Part shown: positions 9,385 through 18,227 of the stretch, piece by piece
Position numbering within the stretch: position 1 is the stretch's first letter
Layout: each line of letters starts with the position of its first letter
Assembly: GCF_009789555.1 (NCBI RefSeq)
Contig: NZ_CP046902.1
Location: 1,690,001-1,754,000, forward strand
Source: Stutzerimonas stutzeri
GTDB lineage: Bacteria; Pseudomonadota; Gammaproteobacteria; Pseudomonadales; Pseudomonadaceae
Length of the DNA stretch: 64,000 bases
Direction of reading: 5' to 3'
Made by a program: the position numbers and the translations under genes
The notes under the pieces: model-generated
The model's input: the letters and a program-made list of their open reading frames with translations, nothing else
Told to the model about the DNA's origin: nothing
The model's database searches: none

Positions 9385-9849
9385 CTAGCGACCGCTTTGA
9401 ATATCGACCACGGTCTGGTACAGATCCTGTCCTGTGGCGGCCTGGCGTAGACGTTCGCGAACGTCGTCGCGATCCAGCATGCTGGCGATCTGACGGAGCA
9501 ATTCGAGATGCTCATCGGTCGCCGCTTCCGGGACCAGCAGGACGAACAGCAAGTCGACCGGGGCGCCGTCGATGGCGTCGAAATCCACTGGCGCATCGAG
9601 CCTCAGCACCGCACTGAGCGGCGACGTGCAGCCCGGCATGCGGCAGTGCGGGATGGCAATACCATTGCCGAAGCCCGTGGAGCCAAGCTTTTCGCGGGCG
9701 ATGAAGCTTTCGAAGATGGCTTGAGAATCCAGGTCGGGAAGGTCTTGGCCCAGCACCTTGGCGATCTGCTCCAGGACGCGTTTCTTGCTGCCGCCCGGTA
9801 CGTTCACCAGGGAACGTCCGGGGGTCAGGATGTTTTCGATTCGGATCAT
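9385..9849 (-). CDS. ptsN: PtsN, EIIA-Ntr phosphoacceptor
   Basis: A 154-residue EIIA (fructose/mannitol-type) domain protein. The active-site histidine is His68 in GNGIAIPHCRM, and the N-terminal TPGRSLVNVPGGSKKR is the usual EIIA-Ntr start. Phosphorylated by NPr, it regulates potassium transport, sensor kinases and, in pseudomonads, carbon and nitrogen responses. It begins 6 bp after hpf and is followed by a 129-bp gap before rapZ, which holds no gene I can support. Confidence 0.95.
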   Translation of the reverse strand: MIRIENILTPGRSLVNVPGGSKKRVLEQIAKVLGQDLPDLDSQAIFESFIAREKLGSTGFGNGIAIPHCRMPGCTSPLSAVLRLDAPVDFDAIDGAPVDLLFVLLVPEAATDEHLELLRQIASMLDRDDVRERLRQAATGQDLYQTVVDIQSGR

Positions 9850-9855
9850 GATGGG

Positions 9856-10164
9856 TCAGCGAGCTAGGACGCCCTGGTTATGGTCGAGCTGTTTTTCTTT
9901 GTGTTTGATCAACTGCCGGTCGAGCTTGTCGGCAAGCAGGTCGATGGCTGCGTACATGTCGCCGTGTTCGGCATTGGCAACGACTTCGCGCCCGGCAACG
10001 TGCAGGGTGGCTTCGGCTTTCTGCTTGAGCTTTTCGACCTGGAGAATCACCTGGACGGCAATGATGCGGTCGAAGTGCCGCTCCAGTCTGTCGAATTTCT
10101 CCTCAACGTAGTCACGCAGGGCTTCTGTGATTTCCAGGTGAAGGCCAGTGATGTTGACTTGCAT
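9856..10164 (-). CDS. hpf: Ribosome hibernation promoting factor HPF (short form)
   Basis: A 102-residue short-form HPF/YfiA-family protein that binds the 30S decoding region and promotes 100S dimers in stationary phase. Seen: MQVNITGLHLEITEALRDYV at the start and VEKLKQKAEATLHVAGREV in the middle. The start at 10164 (MQVNITG) is chosen over an in-frame codon 21 bp upstream because a strong AAGGAG box lies just before it. It is the first gene after rpoN, as in most Proteobacteria, so transcription can follow both the rpoN promoter and read-through from lptB. Confidence 0.94.
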   Translation of the reverse strand: MQVNITGLHLEITEALRDYVEEKFDRLERHFDRIIAVQVILQVEKLKQKAEATLHVAGREVVANAEHGDMYAAIDLLADKLDRQLIKHKEKQLDHNQGVLAR

Positions 10165-10243
10165 ACTGCATCTCCTTTTTGCCACGTGCGAATCGGCGAG
10201 CTAAACACCCGCCACCGGAAGAAATCGACCAGGTCGCCTGGCA

Positions 10244-11755
10244 TTACATCAACCGCTTACGCTCGCTGGACGGCGCGATACCGAGTGACTCGCGGTATTT
10301 GGCTACGGTGCGGCGTGCAACTTGAATACCCTGTGCCTCCAGTAAACCAGCGATCTTGCTGTCGCTCAATGGCTTTTTAGGGTTTTCGGCGGCGACCAGC
10401 TTCTTGATGATCGCGCGTATGGCGGTGGACGAGCACTCGCCACCCTCGGCGGTGCTGACGTGGCTTGAGAAGAAGTATTTCAGCTCATAAATGCCACGTG
10501 GCGTATGCATGTATTTCTGTGTAGTGACCCGGGAGATCGTCGATTCGTGCATGCCCACGGCCTCGGCGATGTCGTGCAACACCAGCGGCTTCATGGCTTC
10601 GTCGCCGTGCTCGAAAAAGCCGCGCTGATGCTCGACGATCTGCGTCGCGACCTTCATCAGTGTCTCATTGCGGCTGAGCAGGCTCTTGATGAACCAGCGC
10701 GCCTCTTGCAGCTGGTTGCGCATGAAGGTGTTGTCTGCGCTGGAGTCGGCCCGCTTCACGAATCCGGCATACTGCGCATTCACTCGCAGACGGGGCATCG
10801 CTTCCTGGTTCAGTTCGACCAGCCAGCGGCCATTGTGCTTGCGCACGATCACGTCGGGCACCACGTATTCCGGCTCGCCCGCTTCGATCTGGGAGCCGGG
10901 TCGCGGGTTGAGCGTCTGGATCAGGTCGATGACCTGGCGCAGCTCGTCTTCCCTGAGTTTCATGCGGCGCATCAGCAGGCTGTAGTCGCGCCCGCCGAGT
11001 ATGTCCAGGTGGTCGCTCACCAGCCGAATCGCCTCGCTCAGCCACGGGGTTCGCTCGGGCAACTGGCGAAGCTGCAGCAGCAGGCACTCGCGTAAATCGC
11101 GGGCGCCGATGCCGGCAGGTTCGAACTGCTGGATGCGGCGCAGCACCACTTCGATCTCATCGAGTTCGATTTCGAGTTCGGGATCGAACGACTCCAGTAC
11201 TTCTTCGAGGGTTTCGTCGAGATAGCCCTGGGGGTTGATGCAGTCGATCAGCGTGGCAGCGATGAGGCGGTCGGTGTCGCTCATCGGTGCGAGGTTGAGC
11301 TGCCACAGCAGATGGCTCTGCAGGCTTTCGCCCGAGGATGTGCGGGTGGTGAAATCCCACTCATCGTCGTCGTTGCTGGGCAGGCTGCTGGCGCTGGTCT
11401 GGTAGATGTCTTCCCAGGCGGTGTCCACCGGCAGCTCGTTTGGGATGCGATCGCCCCAATCGCCTTCCTCGAGGTTTTCCACCGTGTTGATGGGCTCCTC
11501 GTAGTGGCTCTCTGGCTCGCTTTGTTCGTTCGACGTGCTGCTGTCTGTCTTCTTTTCGATCGACTCGGCCATCGGATCGGAGTTGTCGAAATCGTCCCCG
11601 TCCTCTTCGCGCTCGAGCATAGGGTTCGAGTCCAGCGCTTCCTGGATCTCCTGCTGGAGATCGAGCGTGGATAACTGGAGCAATCGTATGGCTTGTTGCA
11701 GCTGCGGTGTCATCGTCAGCTGCTGGCCCATCTTCAGGACTAGCGAAGGTTTCAT
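10244..11755 (-). CDS. rpoN: RNA polymerase sigma-54 factor
   Basis: A 503-residue sigma-54. Region I is the Gln/Leu-rich start (LVLKMGQQLTMTPQLQQAIR) contacted by AAA+ activators. Region II is the acidic linker (about residues 50-120). The core-binding and helix-turn-helix parts follow, and the RpoN box ARRTVAKYRE lies near residues 480-489 and reads the -24 element. It directs nitrogen, flagellar and pilin promoters; one likely target, the pilA promoter, is in this same window at 31940-31955. It sits between lptB and hpf with its own candidate promoter in the 148-bp gap to lptB. Confidence 0.98.
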   Translation of the reverse strand: MKPSLVLKMGQQLTMTPQLQQAIRLLQLSTLDLQQEIQEALDSNPMLEREEDGDDFDNSDPMAESIEKKTDSSTSNEQSEPESHYEEPINTVENLEEGDWGDRIPNELPVDTAWEDIYQTSASSLPSNDDDEWDFTTRTSSGESLQSHLLWQLNLAPMSDTDRLIAATLIDCINPQGYLDETLEEVLESFDPELEIELDEIEVVLRRIQQFEPAGIGARDLRECLLLQLRQLPERTPWLSEAIRLVSDHLDILGGRDYSLLMRRMKLREDELRQVIDLIQTLNPRPGSQIEAGEPEYVVPDVIVRKHNGRWLVELNQEAMPRLRVNAQYAGFVKRADSSADNTFMRNQLQEARWFIKSLLSRNETLMKVATQIVEHQRGFFEHGDEAMKPLVLHDIAEAVGMHESTISRVTTQKYMHTPRGIYELKYFFSSHVSTAEGGECSSTAIRAIIKKLVAAENPKKPLSDSKIAGLLEAQGIQVARRTVAKYRESLGIAPSSERKRLM

Positions 11756-11838
11756 GGCAGAGGACTTCGAACCTTGTATTGCCGGCGCAACCGCGCCTGT
11801 TCCGATTTCGCTGGCGCCGTGGGCGCCGATGTAAGCAA

Positions 11839-11844
11839 ATTATA
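11839..11844 (-). promoter_or_regulatory. Candidate -10 box for rpoN
   Basis: A perfect TATAAT on the minus strand in the 148-bp gap between lptB and rpoN, which would give a leader of about 75 nt for rpoN. The matching -35 is poor: the best nearby hexamer, TAGGCA, would need a 19-bp spacer. A separate sigma-70 promoter for rpoN is common in this family of operons, so the call is plausible but unproven. Confidence 0.4.
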
Positions 11845-11903
11845 TGCCTGCCAACGAAGCCTTTGCCTACCCCTAGATGCTCGTCTTGATGGAAAAACTC
11901 AGC

Positions 11904-12629
11904 TCAGAGTCGGAATTCGTGTCCGAGATAGACTTCCTTGACCAGTTGGTTGGCCAGGATCGTCTCTGCGTCACCTTCGGCGATCAGCTGGCCGTCGTTG
12001 ACGATGTATGCAGTCTCGCAGATATCCAGCGTCTCGCGCACGTTGTGGTCGGTGATGAGCACGCCGATGCCCTTTGCCTTGAGGTGATGGATGATCTGCT
12101 TGATGTCCCCGACCGAGATCGGGTCGACGCCGGCGAAGGGTTCATCCAGGAGGATGAACTTGGGGGCGGTGGCCAGTGCGCGAGCGATTTCGACGCGGCG
12201 TCGCTCGCCGCCGGAGAGGCTCATGCCCAGGCTGTCGCGAATGTGATGGATGTGGAATTCCTGTAGCAGGCCCTCGAGCGCCTGCTGGCGACCGCTGCGG
12301 TCCAGGTCCTTGCGGGTTTCCAGGATTGCCATGATGTTGTCGGTCACCGACAGCTTGCGGAAGATGGAGGCTTCCTGTGGCAAGTAGCCGATACCGGCCC
12401 GCGCGCGGCCATGCATGGGCAGGTGAGTGACGTCCTGCTCATCGATCAGCACGCGGCCCTGATCGGCCTTGACCAAGCCGACAATCATGTAGAAACACGT
12501 GGTCTTGCCTGCGCCGTTCGGGCCAAGCAGACCGACGATCTGCCCGCTTTCGATGGAGAGGCTGACATCACGAACGACCTGGCGGCTTTTGTAGCTTTTC
12601 GCCAGGTGCTGGGCCTTGAGGATCGCCAT
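11904..12629 (-). CDS. lptB: LptB, ATPase of the LPS exporter
   Basis: A 241-residue ABC ATPase that powers LptB2FG extraction of LPS from the inner membrane. Walker A is GPNGAGKTT, the signature is LSGGERRR, Walker B is FILLDEPFAGVD and the switch histidine is in TDHNVRE. The start codon overlaps the lptA stop by one base, indicating translational coupling. LptF and LptG are encoded elsewhere, as usual. Confidence 0.97.
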   Translation of the reverse strand: MAILKAQHLAKSYKSRQVVRDVSLSIESGQIVGLLGPNGAGKTTCFYMIVGLVKADQGRVLIDEQDVTHLPMHGRARAGIGYLPQEASIFRKLSVTDNIMAILETRKDLDRSGRQQALEGLLQEFHIHHIRDSLGMSLSGGERRRVEIARALATAPKFILLDEPFAGVDPISVGDIKQIIHHLKAKGIGVLITDHNVRETLDICETAYIVNDGQLIAEGDAETILANQLVKEVYLGHEFRL

Positions 12630-13177
12630 TACTCGGTCTGCTCCGCGGCCTGCTGTTCCTTTTTGCGTGGCTGGATGACCATGTCCACGCGCGGGCGCGG
12701 CGTGGTGACATCGGTATCGGTGGCACGACCGGCGTTGACGATCTGCCGCTGGGTGTCGTAGACGATCTTCTCACCCTCGAAGGTGTTGCCTTCCTGTACG
12801 ACCTTGGCCTGATCGATCAGTACGATGCGTTCGTTCGCCGCGAAATACTGAATGGTCAGCCCGTATGCCTTGACGATCTGCTTGTCTACCGCAGGCTGCT
12901 GTTCGTAATACGCAGGCTTGCCGATGGAGGTGAACACCTCGACATCGCCATTGTTGTCCTGGGTGATGGTTACGGTGTCGCCGGTGATCTTCATGGTGCC
13001 CTGGGTGATGACGACATCGCCCCGATACACGGCAACGCCCTGCCGATCATCGAGTTCCGCCGTATCGGCCTGCACACGGATCGGCTGATTGCGATCTTCC
13101 GGGAGTGCATGGGCATTCGAGCCGAGCAGAAAGATGCTCAAACCGATCAAAAGGGGGAGAGTCTTAACGCAGCTCAT
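12629..13177 (-). CDS. lptA: LptA, periplasmic LPS bridge protein
   Basis: A 182-residue OstA/LptA beta-jellyroll protein that forms the periplasmic bridge carrying LPS to LptD. A Sec signal peptide is seen (hydrophobic LLIGLSIFLLGSNAHA, likely cut after AHA). The body contains VYRGDVVITQGTMKITGDTV, the usual OstA-like strand pattern. It overlaps the end of lptC by 14 bp and the start of lptB by 1 bp. Confidence 0.95.
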   Translation of the reverse strand: MSCVKTLPLLIGLSIFLLGSNAHALPEDRNQPIRVQADTAELDDRQGVAVYRGDVVITQGTMKITGDTVTITQDNNGDVEVFTSIGKPAYYEQQPAVDKQIVKAYGLTIQYFAANERIVLIDQAKVVQEGNTFEGEKIVYDTQRQIVNAGRATDTDVTTPRPRVDMVIQPRKKEQQAAEQTE

Positions 13178-13736
13178 GCTGGCCTCTTACATTGGATAGC
13201 AGGAGCATCCTGCCTTCATTCAGATACGCTTTCATGCCCGTGGCGGTGGTCACGCCGTTTGCGGCGACGATTCTAACGGGTTGGCGGGTCTCGGCATAAT
13301 CCTTCTCGGGAAGTACCGTCATACGAGTGGTGGTGACAATCGTCGAGCGTCCCTTGGCGTCGGTGCGTTCGACCCGTACGTTATCGATCAGCTCGACTTC
13401 TTCGCCCTGGGGGCCGACTTCGCCGCGCTCGCTGGTCACATGCCATGGCAACTCGGTGCCCCGATAGGAGCGCAGGTCGGGCCGGGTCAGTAGGCTCACG
13501 TCGCTGGCTTTGAGGTGCTCCATCCGCTCGGCGGACAGCTCGTAGTTGCGCTTGCCATCAGGCTGATACTGAACGGTGCGGGAGTTGGTGACATAGAAGT
13601 CGATAGGCGACTGCTCGCCCTGGACCGCTGGCGCTTCCTGCATGAAACTCTCTGGTCGGATGTTCCAGTAGCCGATCGCGACCAGCAGCAATGCGATCAG
13701 CAACAGGATGGCAGGAAAGCGGATTCTGCTCAGCAT
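13164..13736 (-). CDS. lptC: LptC, membrane-anchored LPS transport protein
   Basis: A 190-residue LptC. One N-terminal membrane helix (ILLLIALLLVAIGYW, about residues 10-24) anchors a periplasmic jellyroll domain that links LptB2FG to LptA. Seen: VTNSRTVQYQPDGKRNYELS and the C-terminal TGMKAYLNEGRMLLLSNVRG. It lies between kdsC (9 bp gap) and lptA (14 bp overlap), the classic kdsD-kdsC-lptC-lptA-lptB order. Confidence 0.94.
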   Translation of the reverse strand: MLSRIRFPAILLLIALLLVAIGYWNIRPESFMQEAPAVQGEQSPIDFYVTNSRTVQYQPDGKRNYELSAERMEHLKASDVSLLTRPDLRSYRGTELPWHVTSERGEVGPQGEEVELIDNVRVERTDAKGRSTIVTTTRMTVLPEKDYAETRQPVRIVAANGVTTATGMKAYLNEGRMLLLSNVRGQHELR

Positions 13737-13745
13737 TGGAACCTC

Positions 13746-14267
13746 TTAAAGATAGGCGGCCTGAGCGGCTTCGAGGGTGCCCTGGGCACGCATGATCAAT
13801 TCGCAGAACTCCCGCGCCGCGCCATCGCCACCGCGCGCGGCGGTAACGCCATGGGCATGCTGGCGAACGAAGGCATCGGCGCTGGCAACGGCCATACCCA
13901 GACCCACCCGGCGGATAACCGGCAGGTCAGGCAGATCATCGCCCAGGTAGGCGACTTCAGCGTAGTCGAGTCCGAGTTCGGCAAGCAATTCGTCGAGGAC
14001 CACCAGCTTGTCCTCGCGGCCCTGATACAGATGCTGGATACCCAGATTCTGCGCCCGACGCTCGACCACTGGCGTCTTGCGACCGCTGATGATGGCGGTG
14101 CATACGCCGGAGTTGATCAACATCTTGATGCCGTGGCCATCGAGCGTGTTGAAGGTTTTGAATTCGCTGCCATCGACGAGGAAGTACAGCTTCCCGTCCG
14201 TGAGCACACCGTCGACATCGAAGATGGCCAGGCGAACATCGCGGGCACGCCGCAGTAGATCGTTCAC
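13746..14267 (-). CDS. kdsC: KdsC, Kdo-8-phosphate phosphatase
   Basis: A 173-residue HAD-superfamily phosphatase that removes phosphate from Kdo-8-P to give Kdo for LPS inner core. Motif I is DVDGVLTDG (near residue 18) and the later acidic motif is LGDDLPDLPV. The start is a GTG that directly abuts the kdsD stop codon with no gap, so translation probably depends on kdsD. The length matches the family. Confidence 0.95.
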   Translation of the reverse strand: MNDLLRRARDVRLAIFDVDGVLTDGKLYFLVDGSEFKTFNTLDGHGIKMLINSGVCTAIISGRKTPVVERRAQNLGIQHLYQGREDKLVVLDELLAELGLDYAEVAYLGDDLPDLPVIRRVGLGMAVASADAFVRQHAHGVTAARGGDGAAREFCELIMRAQGTLEAAQAAYL

Positions 14268-15242
14268 TTACATCACCCCCGCGCGCAGCAGATCATGCAT
14301 GTTCAGCGCTCCGATCGGGCGGTCGTCTTCATCGACGACCACCAGTGCGTTGATCTTGTTGTCTTCCATTATCTTCAAGGCTTCGGCGGCCAGCATGTCG
14401 GCACTGGCGGTCTTGCCATGAATCGTCATGACCTGATCGATCAGGGCCTGGCGCACATCGATACCCTTGTCCAGCGTGCGGCGCAGATCACCGTCTGTGA
14501 AGATGCCGGCCAGGCGGCCGTCGGTCTCCATCACGGCCGTCATGCCGAGCCCTTTCTGGGTCATTTCCAGCAGCGCCTCGCGCAGCGATGTGCCGCGGTC
14601 GACCCGCGGCAGGCGGTCGCCGGCGTGCATGACATGCTCGACCTTAAGCAGCAGGCGTCGGCCCAGGGCGCCGCCGGGGTGCGAAAAGGCGAAATCCTCG
14701 GCGGTGAACCCGCGAGCCTCGAGCAGTGCGATCGCCAGCGCGTCGCCCAGTACCAGGCTGACGGTGGTCGAGGAGGTGGGGGCCAGGTTCAGCGGGCACG
14801 CCTCGATGGCGACACTTGCATCGAGGTTGACGGCTGCCGACTTCGCCAACACCGACTCGGGATTGCCCGTCATGCTGATCAGGGTGATGCCCAGACGCTT
14901 GATCAGCGGCAGCAATGTCACGATTTCGTTGGTGGTGCCCGAATTGGACAATGCCAGCACGACGTCGTCGCGGGTAATCATGCCCATGTCGCCATGGCTG
15001 GCTTCGGCCGGATGCACGAAGAATGCGGTGGTGCCGGTGCTGGCGAGCGTGGCGGCAATCTTGTTGCCGATGTGCCCGGACTTGCCCATGCCGACCACGA
15101 CGACGCGGCCCTTGCACTGAAGGATGAGTTCGCATGCCTTGACGAACTGCGCGTCGATGCGTGTCTTGAGTTGCTCGACTGCCTCTATCTCCATGCGGAT
15201 AGTGCGCTGGGCAGTCTCGATCAGTTGGCTGCTCTGGCTCAT
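14268..15242 (-). CDS. kdsD: KdsD, arabinose-5-phosphate isomerase
   Basis: A 324-residue enzyme that converts ribulose-5-P to arabinose-5-P, the first step of Kdo synthesis. An N-terminal SIS domain (VVVGMGKSGHIGNKIAATLA, HPAEASHGDMGMI) is followed by two CBS domains; the last ends in LVVVDEDDRPIGALNMHDLL. The frame runs upstream to 15431, but the ATG at 15242 (MSQSSQLIETAQ) gives the normal length. First gene of the kds-lpt-rpoN unit and divergent from mlaF. Confidence 0.95.
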   Translation of the reverse strand: MSQSSQLIETAQRTIRMEIEAVEQLKTRIDAQFVKACELILQCKGRVVVVGMGKSGHIGNKIAATLASTGTTAFFVHPAEASHGDMGMITRDDVVLALSNSGTTNEIVTLLPLIKRLGITLISMTGNPESVLAKSAAVNLDASVAIEACPLNLAPTSSTTVSLVLGDALAIALLEARGFTAEDFAFSHPGGALGRRLLLKVEHVMHAGDRLPRVDRGTSLREALLEMTQKGLGMTAVMETDGRLAGIFTDGDLRRTLDKGIDVRQALIDQVMTIHGKTASADMLAAEALKIMEDNKINALVVVDEDDRPIGALNMHDLLRAGVM

Positions 15243-15390
15243 GGTCGCGTCGTCGCCTGAATGAAACGCGCGATTATAACGGCAAACCCTTCGCTGCTCA
15301 CCGAAAAGCTTTCGGGCCGATCGTCGCGTCCGAAGCTGAACTCGAGCTGAACGAATGTGCGCCTGCTCATGCGCCGATACAGACACTGGC

Positions 15391-15419
15391 TTGGGAGGCA
15401 TGAGGCGCGATGCTATAGT
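15391..15419 (+). promoter_or_regulatory. Probable sigma-70 promoter of the mla operon
   Basis: TTGGGA (15391-15396), a 17-bp spacer and TATAGT (15414-15419), in the kdsD-mlaF divergent region. Predicted start near 15426, giving a leader of about 75 nt to the mlaF ATG, which is preceded by a strong AAGGAG box. Confidence 0.6.
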
Positions 15420-15501
15420 TCGCGCCGCCAAAACGGCTCTGCGAAGTATCTCCGAACGCTCGGAGGGCGTCTGATTCGCAGGCCGTATTCAAGGAGATCC
15501 G

Positions 15502-16317
15502 ATGAGCGCCGCCAACGCCAACGCCGTCGAGCTGAAGGGTGTCACCTTCATGCGCGGTGAGCGCAGCATTTTCAATAATGTCGATATCGCGATACCGCGA
15601 GGCAAGGTGACGGCCATCATGGGGCCGTCCGGCTGCGGTAAGACCACGCTGTTGCGGCTGATTGCCGCTCAGCTCAGGCCCAGTCGCGGGGAGGTGTGGG
15701 TCGCCGGGACCAACCTGCCTACACTGTCGCGCCGCGAACTGTTCGACATGCGCAAGCAAATGGGCGTGCTGTTCCAGAGTGGCGCGCTGTTCACCGACCT
15801 CGATGTATTCGAGAACGTGGCCTTCCCGTTGCGGGTCCATACCCGGCTGCCGGACGAGATGATTCGTGACATCGTCCTGATGAAGCTCCAGGCCGTGGGG
15901 CTGCGCGGTGCGGTCGACCTGATGCCGGACGAGCTGTCCGGTGGCATGAAGCGTCGTGTGGCGCTGGCGCGCGCCATCGCGCTGGACCCGCAGATACTCA
16001 TGTACGACGAGCCCTTCGCCGGTCAGGATCCGATTGCCATGGGTGTGCTGGTTCAGCTGATTCGCTTGCTCAACGATGCCCTGGGAATCACCAGTATCGT
16101 GGTTTCCCACGACCTGGCCGAAACCGCGAGCATTGCCGATTACATCTACGTGGTGGGCGACGGCCAGGTGCTCGGTCAGGGCACGCCGGCCGAGTTGCGC
16201 GATTCGACCAATCCACGGATTCAACAATTCATGAAAGGGGCTGCGGACGGTCCTGTGCCTTTCCATTTTCCGGCACCGGCCTACGCCGACGATCTGCTGC
16301 GAGGCTCCGATGCGTAA
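15502..16317 (+). CDS. mlaF: MlaF, ATPase of the Mla phospholipid transporter
   Basis: A 271-residue ABC ATPase (Ttg2A in pseudomonads) that powers MlaFEDB lipid transport keeping the outer membrane asymmetric. Walker A is GPSGCGKTT, the signature is LSGGMKRR, Walker B is ILMYDEPFAGQDP and the switch is VVSHDLAET. The C-terminal extension (HFPAPAYADDLLRG) is of the type that wraps the partner subunit. The ATG at 15502 follows an AAGGAG box. It overlaps mlaE by 8 bp. Confidence 0.97.
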   Translation: MSAANANAVELKGVTFMRGERSIFNNVDIAIPRGKVTAIMGPSGCGKTTLLRLIAAQLRPSRGEVWVAGTNLPTLSRRELFDMRKQMGVLFQSGALFTDLDVFENVAFPLRVHTRLPDEMIRDIVLMKLQAVGLRGAVDLMPDELSGGMKRRVALARAIALDPQILMYDEPFAGQDPIAMGVLVQLIRLLNDALGITSIVVSHDLAETASIADYIYVVGDGQVLGQGTPAELRDSTNPRIQQFMKGAADGPVPFHFPAPAYADDLLRGSDA

Positions 16318-17107
16318 GCGTTCATTGATCGAGCGGGTCCGGATGTTTGGCGAGGCCGGATTGAACGTTGTCGCGGCGCTGGGGCGGGCGACCCTGTTCC
16401 TGTTCCATGCTTTGTTCGGGCCCAGCGGGCTGGACAACCGCTTCTCTCTGCTGGTGCGTCAACTCTATTCGGTGGGCGTGCTGTCGCTGGCGATCGTCGT
16501 GGTGTCCGGAATATTCATCGGAATGGTCCTGGCGCTGCAGGGCTACAGCATTCTCAGCAGCTATGGGTCCGAACAGGCGGTGGGCCAGATGGTGGCGCTG
16601 ACGCTTTTGCGTGAGCTGGGGCCTGTGGTAACCGCGCTGCTGTTCGCCGGGCGTGCCGGGTCGGCGCTGGCAGCCGAAATCGGCAACATGAAATCCACCG
16701 AGCAGCTGTCGAGCCTGGAAATGATCGGCGTCGATCCGCTGAAGTACATCATCGCGCCGCGGCTGTGGGCCGGCTTCATTTCCCTGCCACTGTTGACCGT
16801 GATCTTCAACGTGGTCGGCATCTGGGGTGGCGCGATGGTTGCGGTGGACTGGCTCGGGGTTTACGAAGGCTCGTTCTGGGCCAACATGCAGAACAGCGTC
16901 ACCTTTACCTCAGATGTGCTCAACGGTGTCGTCAAGAGCATAGTGTTCGCCGTAGTGGTTACCTGGATCGCAGTATTCCAGGGCTATGACTGCGAACCGA
17001 CATCCGAGGGTATCAGCCGCGCCACCACCCGAACCGTCGTTTACGCCTCGCTGGCGGTGCTCGGCCTCGACTTTATTCTGACCGCCTTGATGTTTGGAGA
17101 TTTTTGA
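16310..17107 (+). CDS. mlaE: MlaE, permease of the Mla transporter
   Basis: A 265-residue MlaE/Ttg2B permease with about five to six membrane segments. Seen: SLAIVVVSGIFIGMVLALQG, the coupling region LTLLRELGPVVTALLFAGRA and AGSALAAEIGNMKSTEQL, all family hallmarks. The start overlaps mlaF by 8 bp and the stop overlaps the mlaD start, indicating coupled translation of a fixed complex. Confidence 0.96.
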   Translation: MRKRSLIERVRMFGEAGLNVVAALGRATLFLFHALFGPSGLDNRFSLLVRQLYSVGVLSLAIVVVSGIFIGMVLALQGYSILSSYGSEQAVGQMVALTLLRELGPVVTALLFAGRAGSALAAEIGNMKSTEQLSSLEMIGVDPLKYIIAPRLWAGFISLPLLTVIFNVVGIWGGAMVAVDWLGVYEGSFWANMQNSVTFTSDVLNGVVKSIVFAVVVTWIAVFQGYDCEPTSEGISRATTRTVVYASLAVLGLDFILTALMFGDF

Positions 17108-17565
17108 TGCGTATCCGCACCCTGGAAATCGGTGTTGGCCTGTTCCTGCTGGCGGGCGTTCTGGCGCTCCTGTTGTTGTCGCTGCGGGTAAGTGGGCTGA
17201 ACGTTGACAGTACCGGCACCTACAAGCTGTACGCCTACTTCGACAATATCGCGGGTCTGAGTGTCCGATCCAAGGTCACCATGGCCGGCGTGACCATTGG
17301 CAAGGTGACGGCGATCGATCTGGATCGCGAGAGCTACACCGGGCGCGTCACGCTGGAAGTTCAGCAGGATGTCGATATCCTGCCGGTGGACTCCACCGCG
17401 TCGATCCTGACCGCCGGTTTGCTGGGCGAGAAGTACATCGGCATCAGCGTGGGCGGCGAGGAAGAAACCCTGGGCGACGGCGATACGATTCGCGATACCC
17501 AGTCGTCCCTGGTACTGGAAGAGCTGATCGGCAAGTTTCTGCTTAATTCGGTCAATAACGAGTGA
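17107..17565 (+). CDS. mlaD: MlaD, MCE-domain substrate-binding subunit
   Basis: A 152-residue protein with one N-terminal helix (LEIGVGLFLLAGVLALLLLS) and an MCE domain (about residues 38-115: LYAYFDNIAGLSVRSKVTMAG). MlaD hexamers sit on MlaE and form the periplasmic lipid channel. The ATG at 17107 shares a base with the mlaE stop (TGATG). A TTG codon just before it is in frame but is an unlikely start. Confidence 0.95.
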   Translation: MRIRTLEIGVGLFLLAGVLALLLLSLRVSGLNVDSTGTYKLYAYFDNIAGLSVRSKVTMAGVTIGKVTAIDLDRESYTGRVTLEVQQDVDILPVDSTASILTAGLLGEKYIGISVGGEEETLGDGDTIRDTQSSLVLEELIGKFLLNSVNNE

Positions 17566-17576
17566 GGAGTATCTCG

Positions 17577-18227
17577 ATGATGAATGTCCTGCGCCGCGGC
17601 TTGCTGGTGTTGCTGGCCTGCCTGCCTATGTTGGCCCTGGCGGCCCCAAGCGCTCACGAAGTGATCCAGAAAACCACGGATGAACTGCTTGCCGATCTGA
17701 AGACCAACAAGGACCAGTACCGGCAGGATCCGAATGCCTTCTACGAGTCGCTGAACGAGATTCTCGGGCCCGTGGTCGACGCTGAAGGGATTTCCCGCAG
17801 CATCATGACGGTCAAGTACTCGCGCAGCGCCAGTGCCGCGCAGATGACGCGCTTCCAGGAAAATTTCAAGCGCAGCCTCATGCAGTTCTACGGTAACGCG
17901 CTGCTGGAGTACAACAATCAGCAGATTCGCGTGTTGCCCGCCAGCGGCAAGCAGGATGCCGAGCGTACCAGTGTCGGCATGGAAGTGACGGGCCGTCAGG
18001 GTGAGATCTATCCGGTGTCGTACACCATGGTCAACCAGGGTGGCGAATGGCGCGTACGTAACGTGATCATCAATGGCATCAACATCGGCAAGCTCTTCCG
18101 CGACCAGTTCGCCGATGCCATGCAGAAGAACGGCGGCGACCTGGACAAGACGATCGATGGTTGGGCCGACGTGGTTGCACGCGCCAAGGATACCGAGGCC
18201 GGTCAGCAGGCGGCGGGCGATGAGTGA
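17577..18227 (+). CDS. mlaC: MlaC, periplasmic phospholipid carrier
   Basis: A 216-residue MlaC/Ttg2D that shuttles phospholipid between the outer-membrane MlaA complex and MlaD. A Sec signal peptide is seen (LLVLLACLPMLALA, likely cut at ALA-AP). The body has the Tol-tol-Ttg2 pattern (VKYSRSASAAQMTRFQENFK; NVIINGINIGKLFRDQF). The ATG at 17577 is preferred over a GTG at 17562 because a GAGGAG box lies 7 bp upstream of it. It overlaps mlaB by 8 bp. Confidence 0.95.
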   Translation: MMNVLRRGLLVLLACLPMLALAAPSAHEVIQKTTDELLADLKTNKDQYRQDPNAFYESLNEILGPVVDAEGISRSIMTVKYSRSASAAQMTRFQENFKRSLMQFYGNALLEYNNQQIRVLPASGKQDAERTSVGMEVTGRQGEIYPVSYTMVNQGGEWRVRNVIINGINIGKLFRDQFADAMQKNGGDLDKTIDGWADVVARAKDTEAGQQAAGDE